A stretch of DNA of 64,000 bases. Origin: Paracoccus spongiarum. GTDB taxonomy: Bacteria; Pseudomonadota; Alphaproteobacteria; Rhodobacterales; Rhodobacteraceae. Each line of letters starts with the position of its first letter. Position 1 is the stretch's first letter. The translations under genes and the position numbers were made by a program. Below, piece after piece: positions 8,720-18,482 of this stretch. The notes beneath the pieces are model-generated. The model had not been told where the DNA came from, made no database searches, and was given only the letters and a program-made list of their open reading frames with translations. The DNA is taken from the NCBI RefSeq assembly GCF_030732095.1, contig NZ_JAVAMQ010000007.1, positions 1 through 64,000 on the forward strand, written 5' to 3'.

Positions 8720-9976
8720 ATGCCGCTTCTGGTGATGAAATTCGGCGGCACCTCGGTCGCCGATCTGGACCGGATCCGGAACGCCGCCCGCAAGGTTCAA
8801 CGCGAGGTCGACCGCGGCTATGATGTGATCGTCATCGTCAGCGCCATGTCCGGCAAGACCAACGAACTGGTCGGCTGGGTGGAACAGACCTCGCCGCTGT
8901 TTGACGCCCGCGAATATGATGCCGTGGTCAGTTCCGGCGAGAACGTCACCGCCGGGCTGATGGCTCTGACTCTTCAGGAGATGGGCGTGCCGGCGCGCAG
9001 CTGGCAGGGCTGGCAGGTGCCGATCAACACCACCGCCGCCCATTCCGCCGCGCGCTTCGAATCGATCCCCCGCGCCAATCTGGACCAGAAATTCGCCGAA
9101 GGCTTCAAGGTGGCGGTGGTCGCCGGCTTCCAGGGCCTTGGCCCGGATGGCCGCATCACCACGCTGGGTCGCGGCGGCTCGGACACGACCGCCGTGGCCT
9201 TCGCCGCAGCCTTCGCCGCCGAACGCTGCGACATCTATACCGATGTGGACGGCGTCTACACCACCGACCCGCGCATCGCCTCGAAGGCGCGCAAGCTGCC
9301 GAAGATCGCGTTCGAGGAGATGCTGGAACTGGCCAGCCTCGGGGCCAAGGTCCTGCAGACCCGGTCGGTCGAACTGGCGATGCGCTACAAGGTCCGGCTG
9401 CGCGTGCTATCCTCGTTCGAGGATTCGGACGAGAATTCCGGCACGCTGATCTGCGATGAGGATGAAATCATGGAATCGAAAGTCGTCAACGGTGTCGCCG
9501 CCTCGCGCGAGGAAGCCAAGATCACGCTGGTGACCGTGGCCGACCGGCCGGGCATCTCGGCCTCGATCTTCGCGCCGCTGGCGGACGCCGGTGTGAATGT
9601 CGACATGATCGTGCAGAACATCTCGGAGAAGGATTACGAGGATCACCCCGGCTCGGTGACCGACATGACCTTCTCGGTGCCGATCAATCAGGTCGAGCGC
9701 GCCAAGAAGGCGATGGAGGAAGCCAAGGCCGCCGGGCGCATCGCCTATGACGAGCTTGTCGTCGATACCGACGTGGCCAAGGTCAGTGTGGTGGGCATCG
9801 GCATGCGCAGCCATACCGGCGTCGCTGCGCGAATGTTCAAGGCGCTTGCCGATGAAAACATCAACATCAAGGTCATCGCCACCAGCGAGATCAAGATTTC
9901 GGTGCTGATCGACCGCAAGTATATGGAACTGGCGGTTCAGGCGCTGCATGATGCCTTTGGCCTCGAGGCGGCCTGA
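8720..9976 (+). CDS. lysC: Aspartate kinase
   Basis: Phosphorylates aspartate, the first step toward lysine, threonine, methionine and diaminopimelate. It has 418 residues, a monofunctional alpha/beta-type length. The N-terminal kinase domain begins MPLLVMKFGGTSV, with TLGRGGSDTTAVAFA in the ATP/substrate site. Two ACT domains fill roughly residues 265-418 (VTVADRPGISASIF and VSVVGIGMRSHTGVA) and probably mediate lysine/threonine feedback. The ATG at 8720 overlaps a GTG at 8717; GGAGG at 8709-8713 fits the ATG. ptsP follows after 69 nt. Confidence 0.97.
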   Translation: MPLLVMKFGGTSVADLDRIRNAARKVQREVDRGYDVIVIVSAMSGKTNELVGWVEQTSPLFDAREYDAVVSSGENVTAGLMALTLQEMGVPARSWQGWQVPINTTAAHSAARFESIPRANLDQKFAEGFKVAVVAGFQGLGPDGRITTLGRGGSDTTAVAFAAAFAAERCDIYTDVDGVYTTDPRIASKARKLPKIAFEEMLELASLGAKVLQTRSVELAMRYKVRLRVLSSFEDSDENSGTLICDEDEIMESKVVNGVAASREEAKITLVTVADRPGISASIFAPLADAGVNVDMIVQNISEKDYEDHPGSVTDMTFSVPINQVERAKKAMEEAKAAGRIAYDELVVDTDVAKVSVVGIGMRSHTGVAARMFKALADENINIKVIATSEIKISVLIDRKYMELAVQALHDAFGLEAA

Positions 9977-10016
9977 AATCACTTCCGAGGAACCGTTCCG
10001 CCACATGGCGCGCGGG

Positions 10017-10030
10017 GCTGTCGCGACAGC
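10017..10030. repeat. 14-bp perfect palindrome upstream of ptsP
   Basis: GCTGTCGCGACAGC is fully self-complementary and ends 15 nt before the ptsP ATG, immediately ahead of its purine-rich ribosome-binding region. It could be an operator or a short hairpin; function unknown. Confidence 0.4.
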
Positions 10031-10045
10031 AAGGGCAGGCACGCG

Positions 10046-12292
10046 ATGCAAGACCGCAAGAACAGCGATTCACGCAAGCTGCTGCGGCGGCTGAAGGCCA
10101 TCCTTGCCGCGCCCGGCGGCGGGCAGGACCGGCTTGACCAGATCACCCACCACATTGCCGACTCGATGGGCACGCAGGTCTGTTCGATCTACCTGTTCCG
10201 CGATGCCGACACGCTGGAACTCTGCGCGACCGAGGGCCTGCGCGCCGAGTCAGTCCACCAGACGCGGTTGCGGCTGGGCGAGGGCCTTGTGGGCCGCGTC
10301 GCCCGCACCGGCCGCTATGTGAACAGCGCCAACGCCCCGGCCGAGCCCGGCTTCCGATTCATGCCCGAAACCGGCGAAGAGGTGTTTCCCAGCTTTCTCG
10401 GCGTGCCGATCCAGCGGGTCGGAGAACGGCTGGGCGTGCTGGTCGTGCAGTCGCGCGATCAGCGGCTTTACAGCGACGACGAGATCTGGGGCCTCGAGGT
10501 CGTGGCAATGGTCCTGGCCGAAATGACCGAACTTGGCGCCTTCCAGGGCAGTTCGTCCGACAGCATGCCGCAGGGCCATCGCTTTCCCCTGATGATCCGC
10601 GGCGGCACCGGACAGGAGGGCGCGGCCGAGGGCTGCGTCTGGCTGCACGAGCCGCGCGTCGTGGTCTCGAACCCGGTCGGCGACGACCCCGAAAAGGAAC
10701 GGGCCCGCCTGCGCGACGGGGTCGAGCGGTTGCGCAGCACCGTGGACGGCATGGTGGCGGCCGCCGACATGGGCGGCGGCGGCGATCATGCGGCCGTGCT
10801 GGAAGCCTACCGCATGTTCGCCCATTCGCGCAGCTGGCTGAAGCGCATGGAAGAGGACATCCGCCTGGGCTTGTCCGCCGAGGCCGCGGTCGAGAAGGAA
10901 CAGTCCGCCGCCCGCGCGCGGCTGGAAATGTCGTCGGACCCCTATCTGCGCGACCGCCTGCACGATCTGGACGACCTGTCGAACCGGCTGCTGCGGATCC
11001 TGACCGGGCAGGGCAACGACACCGGCGCGACCATGCCCGAGAACCCGATCCTGGTCGCGCGCAACATCGGCCCCGCCGAATTGCTGGAATACGGCAGGCG
11101 GCTGAAGGGCGTGGTGCTGGAGGAGGGATCGGTCGGCAGTCACGCGGCGATCGTCGCCCGCGCGCTGGCAATCCCGCTGGTGATCCATGCGCCGCGCATC
11201 ACCACCGAGGCGCTGAACGGCGACCCCATCCTCGTGGATGGCGACCAGGGCATCGTTCACCTGCGCCCCGAGGAATCGGTCGCGACCGCCTTCCGCGACA
11301 AGATCGCCATGCAGGCCGAGGCGCAGAACCGCTATGCCAGCCTGCGCGGCCTGCCGGCGACCGGCAGCTGCGGCACGACGATCCAGCTTTACATGAATGC
11401 CGGGCTGATGGCCGACCTGCCCTCGCTGGAGGGATCGGGCGCCGAGGGCGTCGGGCTGTTCCGCACCGAATTGCAGTTCCTGATCCGCAACCATGTGCCG
11501 CGGCGGGGCGAGCTGGCAGACCTCTATCGCCATGTCCTTGACCGCGCGATGGGCAAGCCGGTGATGTTCCGCACGCTGGACATCGGGTCCGACAAGGTGC
11601 TGCCCTACATGAAGCCGCAGGACGAGCCGAACCCGGCCATGGGCTGGCGCGCGATCCGCGTGGGGCTGGACAAGCGCGGGGTCCTGCGGATGCAGCTTCA
11701 GGCGCTGATCCGCGCCTCGGTCGGCCGGCCGCTGCATGTGATGTTCCCCTTCATCGCCGATATCGGCGAATACGAGGCGGCGCACCGCATCCTGATGCAG
11801 GAATTGTCGCGCGAGCAGCGGATGGGGCACCCGATGCCCAGCGACATCCGGGTGGGGGCGATGCTGGAAACGCCCTCGCTGGCCTTCGCGCCGCGCAAGT
11901 TCTTCGAGATGTGCGACTTCATCTCGATCGGCGGCAACGACCTGAAGCAGTTCTTCTTCGCCGCCGACCGCGAGAACGAACGGGTGCGCAGGCGCTATGA
12001 CACAATGAACAGCTCGTTCCTGTCGCTGCTGCGCCAGATCGTTTCGCGCTGCGACGAGGCGCGGGTGCCGCTGTCCTTCTGCGGCGAGGATGCGGGCCGG
12101 CCCATCGAGGCGCTGACCTTCGCCGCCCTCGGCATTCGCCGCCTGTCGATGCGCCCCGCCTCGATCGGCCCGGTCAAGCACCTGATCCGGCGCGTGTCGA
12201 TCACCGAATTGCGCGGCGTCATCGACGAGGCGCAGGATTTCGGACTGACAAACCTGCGCCGCCCGGTGACGGAATGGCTTGCAAGACAATAG
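10046..12292 (+). CDS. ptsP: Phosphoenolpyruvate-protein phosphotransferase PtsP (EI-Ntr)
   Basis: First enzyme of the nitrogen phosphotransferase system: it autophosphorylates from PEP and passes phosphate to NPr/HPr. It has 748 residues. An N-terminal GAF domain (about 15-165, DSMGTQVCSIYLFRD...GLVGRVARTG) is followed by the PEP-utiliser N-domain, the swivelling domain with phospho-His366 in GSVGSHAAIVAR, and the PEP-binding barrel with the GGNDLKQFFFAADRENERV region and Cys679 in SFCGEDAG. The GAF domain distinguishes it from sugar-PTS EI. It follows lysC, as in many related genomes; the substrate of regulation is not evident here. Confidence 0.95.
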   Translation: MQDRKNSDSRKLLRRLKAILAAPGGGQDRLDQITHHIADSMGTQVCSIYLFRDADTLELCATEGLRAESVHQTRLRLGEGLVGRVARTGRYVNSANAPAEPGFRFMPETGEEVFPSFLGVPIQRVGERLGVLVVQSRDQRLYSDDEIWGLEVVAMVLAEMTELGAFQGSSSDSMPQGHRFPLMIRGGTGQEGAAEGCVWLHEPRVVVSNPVGDDPEKERARLRDGVERLRSTVDGMVAAADMGGGGDHAAVLEAYRMFAHSRSWLKRMEEDIRLGLSAEAAVEKEQSAARARLEMSSDPYLRDRLHDLDDLSNRLLRILTGQGNDTGATMPENPILVARNIGPAELLEYGRRLKGVVLEEGSVGSHAAIVARALAIPLVIHAPRITTEALNGDPILVDGDQGIVHLRPEESVATAFRDKIAMQAEAQNRYASLRGLPATGSCGTTIQLYMNAGLMADLPSLEGSGAEGVGLFRTELQFLIRNHVPRRGELADLYRHVLDRAMGKPVMFRTLDIGSDKVLPYMKPQDEPNPAMGWRAIRVGLDKRGVLRMQLQALIRASVGRPLHVMFPFIADIGEYEAAHRILMQELSREQRMGHPMPSDIRVGAMLETPSLAFAPRKFFEMCDFISIGGNDLKQFFFAADRENERVRRRYDTMNSSFLSLLRQIVSRCDEARVPLSFCGEDAGRPIEALTFAALGIRRLSMRPASIGPVKHLIRRVSITELRGVIDEAQDFGLTNLRRPVTEWLARQ

Positions 12293-12377
12293 CGCCGATC
12301 GGCAGATAAGCGCCGAGCCACGAACAGACGAGACGTTGATTCAACCCACGGGCATGACGGCCCGGCCTCGACACAGC

Positions 12378-12406
12378 TTGCTGCGCTGCGGCAGTCGCCC
12401 TAAGAT
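12378..12406 (+). promoter_or_regulatory. Candidate promoter of opgGHC
   Basis: TTGCTG (12378-12383) and TAAGAT (12401-12406) are separated by 17 nt. The start point would fall about 25 nt before the opgG ATG. Motif match only. Confidence 0.4.
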
Positions 12407-12436
12407 GTCTAGGTTTTATCGGCAAAAATCACTGAC

Positions 12437-13993
12437 ATGAAGCGTCGCCAATTCCTCAATGCCGCCACCGCGCTGGCCGCCAGCGGCCCCTTCGTCGCCA
12501 CCCCCGCCCAGGCACAGGCCCCGGCGGGCGACGATCCGACGGCGCCCCGGCCCGCCACGACCGTCTTCGGCTTCGAGGAGGTCGCGGCCCTGGCGGCCGA
12601 GCGCGCCACCCGCGTCTACCAGCAGCCGGTGGCCGAGCAGGTCGGCAGCTTTGCCAACCTGAACTACGACCAGTATCGCGGCATCCGCTTCCGGCCCGAG
12701 CGCGACCCCCTGGGCGGCGAGGGCGGCTTCCGGATGGATCTGCTGCCGCCCGGCGCGATCTTCTACGAGCCCGTCAATATCAGCGTCGTGCGCAACGGAG
12801 TCCCGCAGCGGATCGTGTTCGACCCGAAGATGCTGGACTTCGATCCATCGCAATTCCCCGATGGCCCCGACCTCGAGACCAAGGGCGAGATGGGCTGGTC
12901 CGGCTTCCGGCTGCGCACCATGCTGAACCGGCCCGGCGTTATGGACGAATTCCTGGTCTTCCAGGGCGCCAGCTATTTCCGCGCGGTGGCGCGCGGCACG
13001 CTGTATGGCCTGTCGGCCCGCGGCCTGGCGATCAAGACCGGAAGCCCCGATGGCGAGGAATTCCCCCTGTTCACCGATTTCTGGGTGCATCAGCCGGACG
13101 AGTCCTCGCAATCCGTCCGCATTCACGCGCTGCTGGACAGCAAGTCGCTGACCGCCGCGTTCCAGTTCGACGTCAATCCGGGCGCCGTGACGATGGTGCG
13201 CACGCGGCTGGCGATCTTTCCGCGCGTCGATCTGCAGAACACCGGCATCGCGCCGCTGACCTCGATGTTCTGGTTCAGCCCGGCCAGCCGCCGCGCGGTC
13301 GACGACTATCGGCCGGCCGTCCATGACAGCGATGGGCTGCAGATGCAGACGGGCGCCGGCCAGGCGCTGTGGCGCAGCCTCGCCTCGCACAAGAACCTGC
13401 AGATCTCGTCCTTCGTGGACAGCAACCCGCGCGGCTTCGGCCTGGTCCAGCGCAACCGCGCCTTCGAGGATTACCAGGATGCCGAGGCGATGTATCACCA
13501 GCGCCCCTCGGCCTGGATCGAGCCCGAGGGCGACTGGGGCGAGGGCGAGGTGCGGCTGATCGAGATCCCGGTCGAGAACGAGTTCAACGACAACATCGTC
13601 AGCTATTGGCTGCCCAAGGCCGTGATGGCCAAGGGCGAGCGCAGCGAATTCGCCTATCGGCTCAGCTTCGCGGCGCTGCCGCCGAACGACCTGCCCCTGT
13701 CGCGCGTGCGGCAGGTGCGCACGGGACGTTCGATCAATGTCGAGACGACGCGCAGCTTCATCGTCGATTTCGACCTGTCCCTGTTCGGCACGGACCTGCC
13801 CGAATCGCGGGTCACGACCTCGGCAGGGCGGATCGTCCATGCCTATCTGAAGCCGCTGCCCGAACAGCGCGTGCTGCGCCTCGCCTTCGAGTTCGAGCCG
13901 GGCGATGCGGTGCTGGCTGACCTTCAGGCGCTGCTGACGGACAAGGATGGCGTCGCGCTCAGCGAAAGCTGGCTGGCGCGCTGGACCGCATGA
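12437..13993 (+). CDS. opgG: Osmoregulated periplasmic glucan biosynthesis protein OpgG/OpgD family
   Basis: A 518-residue periplasmic protein of the MdoG family, which acts on the glucan chain extruded by OpgH. The N-terminus has a twin-arginine signal (MKRRQFLNAATALAAS, cleavage likely after AQA near residue 27), a feature more typical of OpgD than of Sec-exported OpgG, so it could be named opgD. The mature part has the family segments FGFEEVAALA, YDQYRGIRF and GDWGEGEVRLIEIPVENEFNDN. Its TGA overlaps the opgH ATG (ATGA), indicating translational coupling in opgG-opgH-opgC. Confidence 0.93.
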   Translation: MKRRQFLNAATALAASGPFVATPAQAQAPAGDDPTAPRPATTVFGFEEVAALAAERATRVYQQPVAEQVGSFANLNYDQYRGIRFRPERDPLGGEGGFRMDLLPPGAIFYEPVNISVVRNGVPQRIVFDPKMLDFDPSQFPDGPDLETKGEMGWSGFRLRTMLNRPGVMDEFLVFQGASYFRAVARGTLYGLSARGLAIKTGSPDGEEFPLFTDFWVHQPDESSQSVRIHALLDSKSLTAAFQFDVNPGAVTMVRTRLAIFPRVDLQNTGIAPLTSMFWFSPASRRAVDDYRPAVHDSDGLQMQTGAGQALWRSLASHKNLQISSFVDSNPRGFGLVQRNRAFEDYQDAEAMYHQRPSAWIEPEGDWGEGEVRLIEIPVENEFNDNIVSYWLPKAVMAKGERSEFAYRLSFAALPPNDLPLSRVRQVRTGRSINVETTRSFIVDFDLSLFGTDLPESRVTTSAGRIVHAYLKPLPEQRVLRLAFEFEPGDAVLADLQALLTDKDGVALSESWLARWTA

Positions 13994-16083
13994 GCGGCGA
14001 CATCTCCCCGTCGATGACCGCGATGGCGGCGGTGCCGCCGGCCGCGCCGCTGGAGATGCCGGTGCAGGATTTCCGCCTGCGCCCGCAGCGCCGGCGGGCG
14101 CGGCCGCACGACCTGTGGCGGGTCTGGCTGGCGCGCCTGGTGGCCTTCGGCGGCACGGCGGCGCTGGCCGTGATCGGCTATACGCAGATGCTGGCCAGCT
14201 TTGGCGACCGTCCGACGCCGATGCAGATCGCCCTGCTGGTGCTGTTCGTGCCGACCTTCGCCTGGGTGGGCCTGTCCTTCAGCGGCCTTGTCGCCGGGCT
14301 GTTCGCGCCGCGGCTGACCCTTCCCGAGGGGCCGAACGAGGCCCGCCTCGTCGTCGTCATGCCGATCTATCACGAGAATGCCGCGAAAAGCATCGGGTTG
14401 CTGACCGCGCTGGCCGCCGATCTCGACCGGCAGGGCATGGCCGGACGGGCCGAAATCTTCGTGCTGTCCGACAGCCGCGACCCGGCAGTCGCGGTCAACG
14501 AGACGCTTGCCATCGCCGCCGCGCGCGAGATGTCGCCGCTGCCGATCTGGTACAGGCGCCGGCGCAGCAACGAGGACCGCAAATCCGGCAACCTGGCCGA
14601 GTTCATCCGCCGATGGGGCGGCCGTTATGACCACATGGTTGTGCTTGACGCCGACAGCGTGATGACCGGCGAGACGATCCGCATCCTGTCGGCGCGGATG
14701 AATGCCGATCCCGACCTTGCGCTGATCCAGACCATGCCGGTGCTGGTCGGCGGGGAAACGATCTTCGCGCGGCTGACCCAGTTCGCGGGCCGTGTCTATG
14801 GCCCGATGATCGCGCGCGGCGTCGCCGCGTGGTCGGGCAGCACCGGCAATTACTGGGGCCACAACGCCATCATCCGCGTGCAGGCCTTCGCCGAAAGCTG
14901 CGGCCTGCCGCGCCTGCCCGGCAGGCCGCCCTTCGGCGGCACGATCCTCAGCCATGATTTCGTCGAGGCGGCGGCGCTGTGCCGCGCCGGCTGGAAGGTG
15001 CGGCTGGATCCCGACCTGCGTGGCAGCTACGAGGGCTGCCCGCCGACCCTGCTGGACATGGCGGCCCGCGAAAGGCGCTGGGCGCAGGGCAACCTGCAAC
15101 ATGCCCGGCTGTTCGGCATGCGCGGCGCACGGGCCATCAGCCGGGTGCATTTCGCCGTCGGGATCCTGGGCTTCCTGATGAGCCCGATCTGGCTGGCACT
15201 GATCCTGGTGGGCCTCGTGCTGTCCGCGACGGTGCTGCTGTCAACGCCCGAATACTTCCCGAACGCCTACCAGCTTTTCCCGGACTGGCCGGTGTTCGAC
15301 TCGCGGCGGATGCTGTGGCTGTTCGCGGCGGCGATGGCGCTGCTGCTGCTGCCCAAGCTGATCGCGACCGTCCGGGCCTGGCTGCGGCCCCTGGCGCGCA
15401 ACTCGGGCGGGCCGGTCCGCATCTTCGCCAGCGCGCTGTTCGAGATCCTGCTGTCGGCGCTGATCGCGCCGGTGCAGATGCTGATCCAGACCCGGCAGAT
15501 CTACGAGATCCTGCGCGGCCATGACAGCGGCTGGCAGGCGCAGGTCCGCGCCGGCTCGATGCCCGGCTGGGGGGTGGTGCTGAGCCGCCACTGGATCCAC
15601 GTCCTTCTGGGGGCGGTCACGCTGGTGATCCTTGCGAATTTCGCGCCCGGCCAGCTGATCTGGCTGTCGCCGATCCTCGCGGGGCTGCTGCTGTCGCCGC
15701 TGACCTCGCGTTTCTCGGCCAGCCCGGTCTTCGGACGGTGGGCACGGATGCGCGGGCTCCTGGTCACGCCCGAGGAACGCGATCCGCCGGCGATCCTGTC
15801 CGAGGCCTCTGCCGCGACCCGCGCACTGCCCCGTCCGATGGCCGGCGCCGAGGCGATCCTGCACCTGGCCGAGGATGCGGCGGCCCGCACCCGCCACGCC
15901 GCGCTTCTGGACCCGCCGCCTGCGCGGTCGGCTGCGCAGCGCCTGCCGCAGATCACCGCCGAGGCCAAGATCGACCATGCCGCCAACCGCGCCGAGGCGC
16001 TGGGCTTCCTGACCAGGGACGAGACCGAAGCCCTGGTCAGTGACGCGGCGCTTCTGGAACGCTGGAGCCGCCTGCCCGCTTGA
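13990..16083 (+). CDS. opgH: Glucan glucosyltransferase OpgH
   Basis: A 697-residue inner-membrane GT2-family enzyme that polymerises glucose from UDP-glucose into the periplasmic glucan backbone. Two N-terminal membrane segments (about residues 45-105) are followed by a cytoplasmic catalytic domain with MPIYHEN, VLDADSVM (DxD-type metal/nucleotide site) and RERRWAQGNLQ (QxxRW-like). Several hydrophobic segments follow between about residues 385 and 565. The cytoplasmic tail has TRDETEALVSD near the end. It is coupled to opgG by ATGA; opgC begins 30 nt downstream. Confidence 0.95.
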   Translation: MSGDISPSMTAMAAVPPAAPLEMPVQDFRLRPQRRRARPHDLWRVWLARLVAFGGTAALAVIGYTQMLASFGDRPTPMQIALLVLFVPTFAWVGLSFSGLVAGLFAPRLTLPEGPNEARLVVVMPIYHENAAKSIGLLTALAADLDRQGMAGRAEIFVLSDSRDPAVAVNETLAIAAAREMSPLPIWYRRRRSNEDRKSGNLAEFIRRWGGRYDHMVVLDADSVMTGETIRILSARMNADPDLALIQTMPVLVGGETIFARLTQFAGRVYGPMIARGVAAWSGSTGNYWGHNAIIRVQAFAESCGLPRLPGRPPFGGTILSHDFVEAAALCRAGWKVRLDPDLRGSYEGCPPTLLDMAARERRWAQGNLQHARLFGMRGARAISRVHFAVGILGFLMSPIWLALILVGLVLSATVLLSTPEYFPNAYQLFPDWPVFDSRRMLWLFAAAMALLLLPKLIATVRAWLRPLARNSGGPVRIFASALFEILLSALIAPVQMLIQTRQIYEILRGHDSGWQAQVRAGSMPGWGVVLSRHWIHVLLGAVTLVILANFAPGQLIWLSPILAGLLLSPLTSRFSASPVFGRWARMRGLLVTPEERDPPAILSEASAATRALPRPMAGAEAILHLAEDAAARTRHAALLDPPPARSAAQRLPQITAEAKIDHAANRAEALGFLTRDETEALVSDAALLERWSRLPA

Positions 16084-16113
16084 GCGCGGCGGCGGCACGG
16101 GATATCGAACATC

Positions 16114-17250
16114 ATGAACCGCCTGATCGCCCTCGACATGCTGCGCGGCTATGCGCTGGTCTGCATCATGCTGGACCACATGCCCGTCTCGCCATCGCGC
16201 AAGCTGACCCTGGCCAACTTCTCGGTCTTCGATGCGGCCGAACTGTTCGTGCTGCTGTCGGGCTTCCTCGTCGGCATCGTCTGGCAAAGCGTCGAGCGCA
16301 AGGACGGGCTGCGGGCCGCGCAGTGGCGTTTCGCGCGCCGCTCGTTCGAGGTGTGGCGGGCGCTGGTGCTGGGCGGCATCGTCATGGCGCTGCTGTCGGC
16401 GGGGCTGCTGGCGATCGGCATGGAACACACCGCAGTCTGGAACCAGTATGCGATCTGGATCCTCGACAATCCGCTTGGCTATGTCGGCACGCTGGCGACC
16501 ATGTGGCTTCAGCCGAACCTTCTGGACGTGCTGGCCGTCTATGTGATCCTGCTGGCCTCGGCGCCGCTGCTGGTGCCGCTGCTGCGGCGCTTTCCCCTCA
16601 GCTTCGCGGCCGGATCGCTGGCGCTGTGGTGGTTCGCGCCGGTGCTGAATCCGCTGATCCCCAACCACAACAAGGGCGGGCTGCTATTCAATCCCTTCGG
16701 CTGGCAGATGCTGTTCTATACCGGCGTCGCGATGGGCCTGTTCCGCGCGCAGGTCATGCCCCTTCTGCTGCGCCACAGCCGTCTGCTGACGGTGCTGGCC
16801 TGGGGGATGTTCCTGTTCGGCGCCTCGATCATCATCGCGCTGAAATTCGGCGATGCGGCACTGCCGGTGCGCGACGCGCTGAAGCTGGTCTATGGCCAGA
16901 TCGACAAATGGCCGCTGGACGGCACCCGCTATCTGGCGATCCTCGCGGCAAGCTGGCTGGTCGCCGTGCCGCTGGCCCGCGTGATGGAGCGTCTGGCGTC
17001 CACCCGCCTCGGCGTTGGCCTGCAGGAGATCGGGCGCGGCGGGCTGTGGTCCTTCATCGCCTGCGTGCTGCTGTCGATCGTGGCGGATGCCTTCCAGATG
17101 AACCCGCCCGGTCAGGGGCTGTGGCGCAAGCTGGCAGTCGATCTTTGGGCGGTCGTTGCGCTGTGGTGGCTGGCTGCGATCTGGATGGCCCATGGCGCCC
17201 CCTGGCAGAAGGCCCGCAAGGCGCGCCGCGCGGCCGGGGCACCCGGCTGA
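16114..17250 (+). CDS. opgC: OpgC family glucan-modifying acyltransferase
   Basis: A 378-residue polytopic membrane protein with the OpgC start (MNRLIALDMLRGYALVCIML) and the DAAELFVLLSGFLVG motif in the first 50 residues, followed by about nine further hydrophobic segments. OpgC proteins transfer succinyl groups to periplasmic glucans in enterobacteria and Rhodobacter, giving them negative charge. The donor and modification here are inferred from family and from its place after opgGH. The C-terminus is a short basic cytoplasmic tail. Confidence 0.88.
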   Translation: MNRLIALDMLRGYALVCIMLDHMPVSPSRKLTLANFSVFDAAELFVLLSGFLVGIVWQSVERKDGLRAAQWRFARRSFEVWRALVLGGIVMALLSAGLLAIGMEHTAVWNQYAIWILDNPLGYVGTLATMWLQPNLLDVLAVYVILLASAPLLVPLLRRFPLSFAAGSLALWWFAPVLNPLIPNHNKGGLLFNPFGWQMLFYTGVAMGLFRAQVMPLLLRHSRLLTVLAWGMFLFGASIIIALKFGDAALPVRDALKLVYGQIDKWPLDGTRYLAILAASWLVAVPLARVMERLASTRLGVGLQEIGRGGLWSFIACVLLSIVADAFQMNPPGQGLWRKLAVDLWAVVALWWLAAIWMAHGAPWQKARKARRAAGAPG

Positions 17251-17340
17251 GCCTTCGGCGACCTGGCAACCCCTGCGCACAAACTCGACGCTCACTGGTT
17301 GCCCCAGCGTCAGCTTTTCGATAACAGCGCCCCTCGTGGC

Positions 17341-17369
17341 TTGTGCGCATGGGGGGCAAGGGCCACATA
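17341..17369 (+). promoter_or_regulatory. Candidate promoter of nadABC
   Basis: TTGTGC (17341-17346), 17 nt, then CACATA (17364-17369) lies about 45 nt before the nadA start in the only sizeable gap ahead of the operon. Motif match only. Confidence 0.35.
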
Positions 17370-17412
17370 GGGGCTGGCGCTGGCACCCGTCCGTGCGGCG
17401 CACAGGGAGGAC

Positions 17413-18471
17413 GTGACATTGCTGGACATGACGGGCATCCGCGCAGAGCTGAATGCGCATTACGATCTGGCGCCCTCGCTGGAGCTTGCCGAGACCATGT
17501 CAGCGATCCACGCCCGCATGGATCGGGTGGTGCCGCTGCCCGACTGGGCCGTGGCCGCGCCCTATGTCGCCGCGATCAACCGGCTGAAGGCCGAACGCAA
17601 CGCCGTGGTGCTGGCGCACAACTACATGACGCCGGTGATCTATCACGGCATCTCGGACTTCGTGGGCGACAGCCTCGCCCTCGCGATCGAGGCCACGCGC
17701 GTCGAGGCCGAGGTGATCGTGCAGTGCGGCGTGCATTTCATGGCCGAGACATCGAAGATCCTCAGCCCGGAAAAGACCGTGCTGATGCCCGACATGGATG
17801 CCGGCTGCTCGCTGGCCGAAAGCATCACCGCCGCGGGCATCGCCGAGATGCGCGCCCGCCATCCGGGCGCCCCGGTCGTCAGCTATGTCAACACGACCGC
17901 CGAGGTGAAGGCCGCCTCGGACATCTGCTGCACCTCGGCCAATGCCGCGCAGATCGTCGCGGCTATGGAGGGGGATACCGTCATCATGACCCCCGACAAG
18001 TATCTGGCCCAGAACGTCGCGGCCCAGGTGCCGCAGAAGCGGATCGTCTGGTGGGACGGGCGCTGCATCGTGCATGAGAAATTCACCGCACAGGACCTGC
18101 GCGACTTCCGCGGCTGGCACCCCGACCTGAAGATCATCGCGCATCCCGAATGCCCACCCGATGTCGTGGCCGAAGCCGATTTCGCGGGCTCGACGGCCGG
18201 CATCCTGGACTGGGTCGGCCGCGAACGGCCCAGCCAGGCGATGCTGGTCACCGAATGTTCGATGGCCGCGAACATCTCGGACGCGCATCCCGAGGTTGAA
18301 TTCCTCGGACCCTGCAACATGTGCCCCTACATGAAGAAGATCACGCTGGAAAAGGTGCTGTGGTCGCTGCATTCGATGACCGGGGTGGTCGAGGTAGACC
18401 CCGAGATCGCGGCCCGCGCCCGGCTGGCGGTGCAGCGGATGATCGACCTGTCGCGCCGTCTGGCCGCCTGA
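17413..18471 (+). CDS. nadA: Quinolinate synthase A
   Basis: Condenses iminoaspartate with dihydroxyacetone phosphate to quinolinate using a 4Fe-4S cluster. It has up to 352 residues; cysteines at conserved positions occur in VQCGVHF, TECSMA and PCNMCPYMKK. The start is uncertain: GTG 17413 is only 2 nt from GGAGG (17406-17410), while in-frame TTG 17419 (8 nt) and ATG 17428 are better spaced, so the true protein may be 2-5 residues shorter. First gene of nadA-nadB-nadC; nadB follows after 11 nt. Confidence 0.96.
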   Translation: MTLLDMTGIRAELNAHYDLAPSLELAETMSAIHARMDRVVPLPDWAVAAPYVAAINRLKAERNAVVLAHNYMTPVIYHGISDFVGDSLALAIEATRVEAEVIVQCGVHFMAETSKILSPEKTVLMPDMDAGCSLAESITAAGIAEMRARHPGAPVVSYVNTTAEVKAASDICCTSANAAQIVAAMEGDTVIMTPDKYLAQNVAAQVPQKRIVWWDGRCIVHEKFTAQDLRDFRGWHPDLKIIAHPECPPDVVAEADFAGSTAGILDWVGRERPSQAMLVTECSMAANISDAHPEVEFLGPCNMCPYMKKITLEKVLWSLHSMTGVVEVDPEIAARARLAVQRMIDLSRRLAA

Positions 18472-18482
18472 GGCCCGCGCGG

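Noticed and set aside
10250..12289. Open frame of 679 codons antisense to ptsP
   Set aside because: Shadow of ptsP; composition dominated by Arg/Gln/His/Asp with no recognisable motif.
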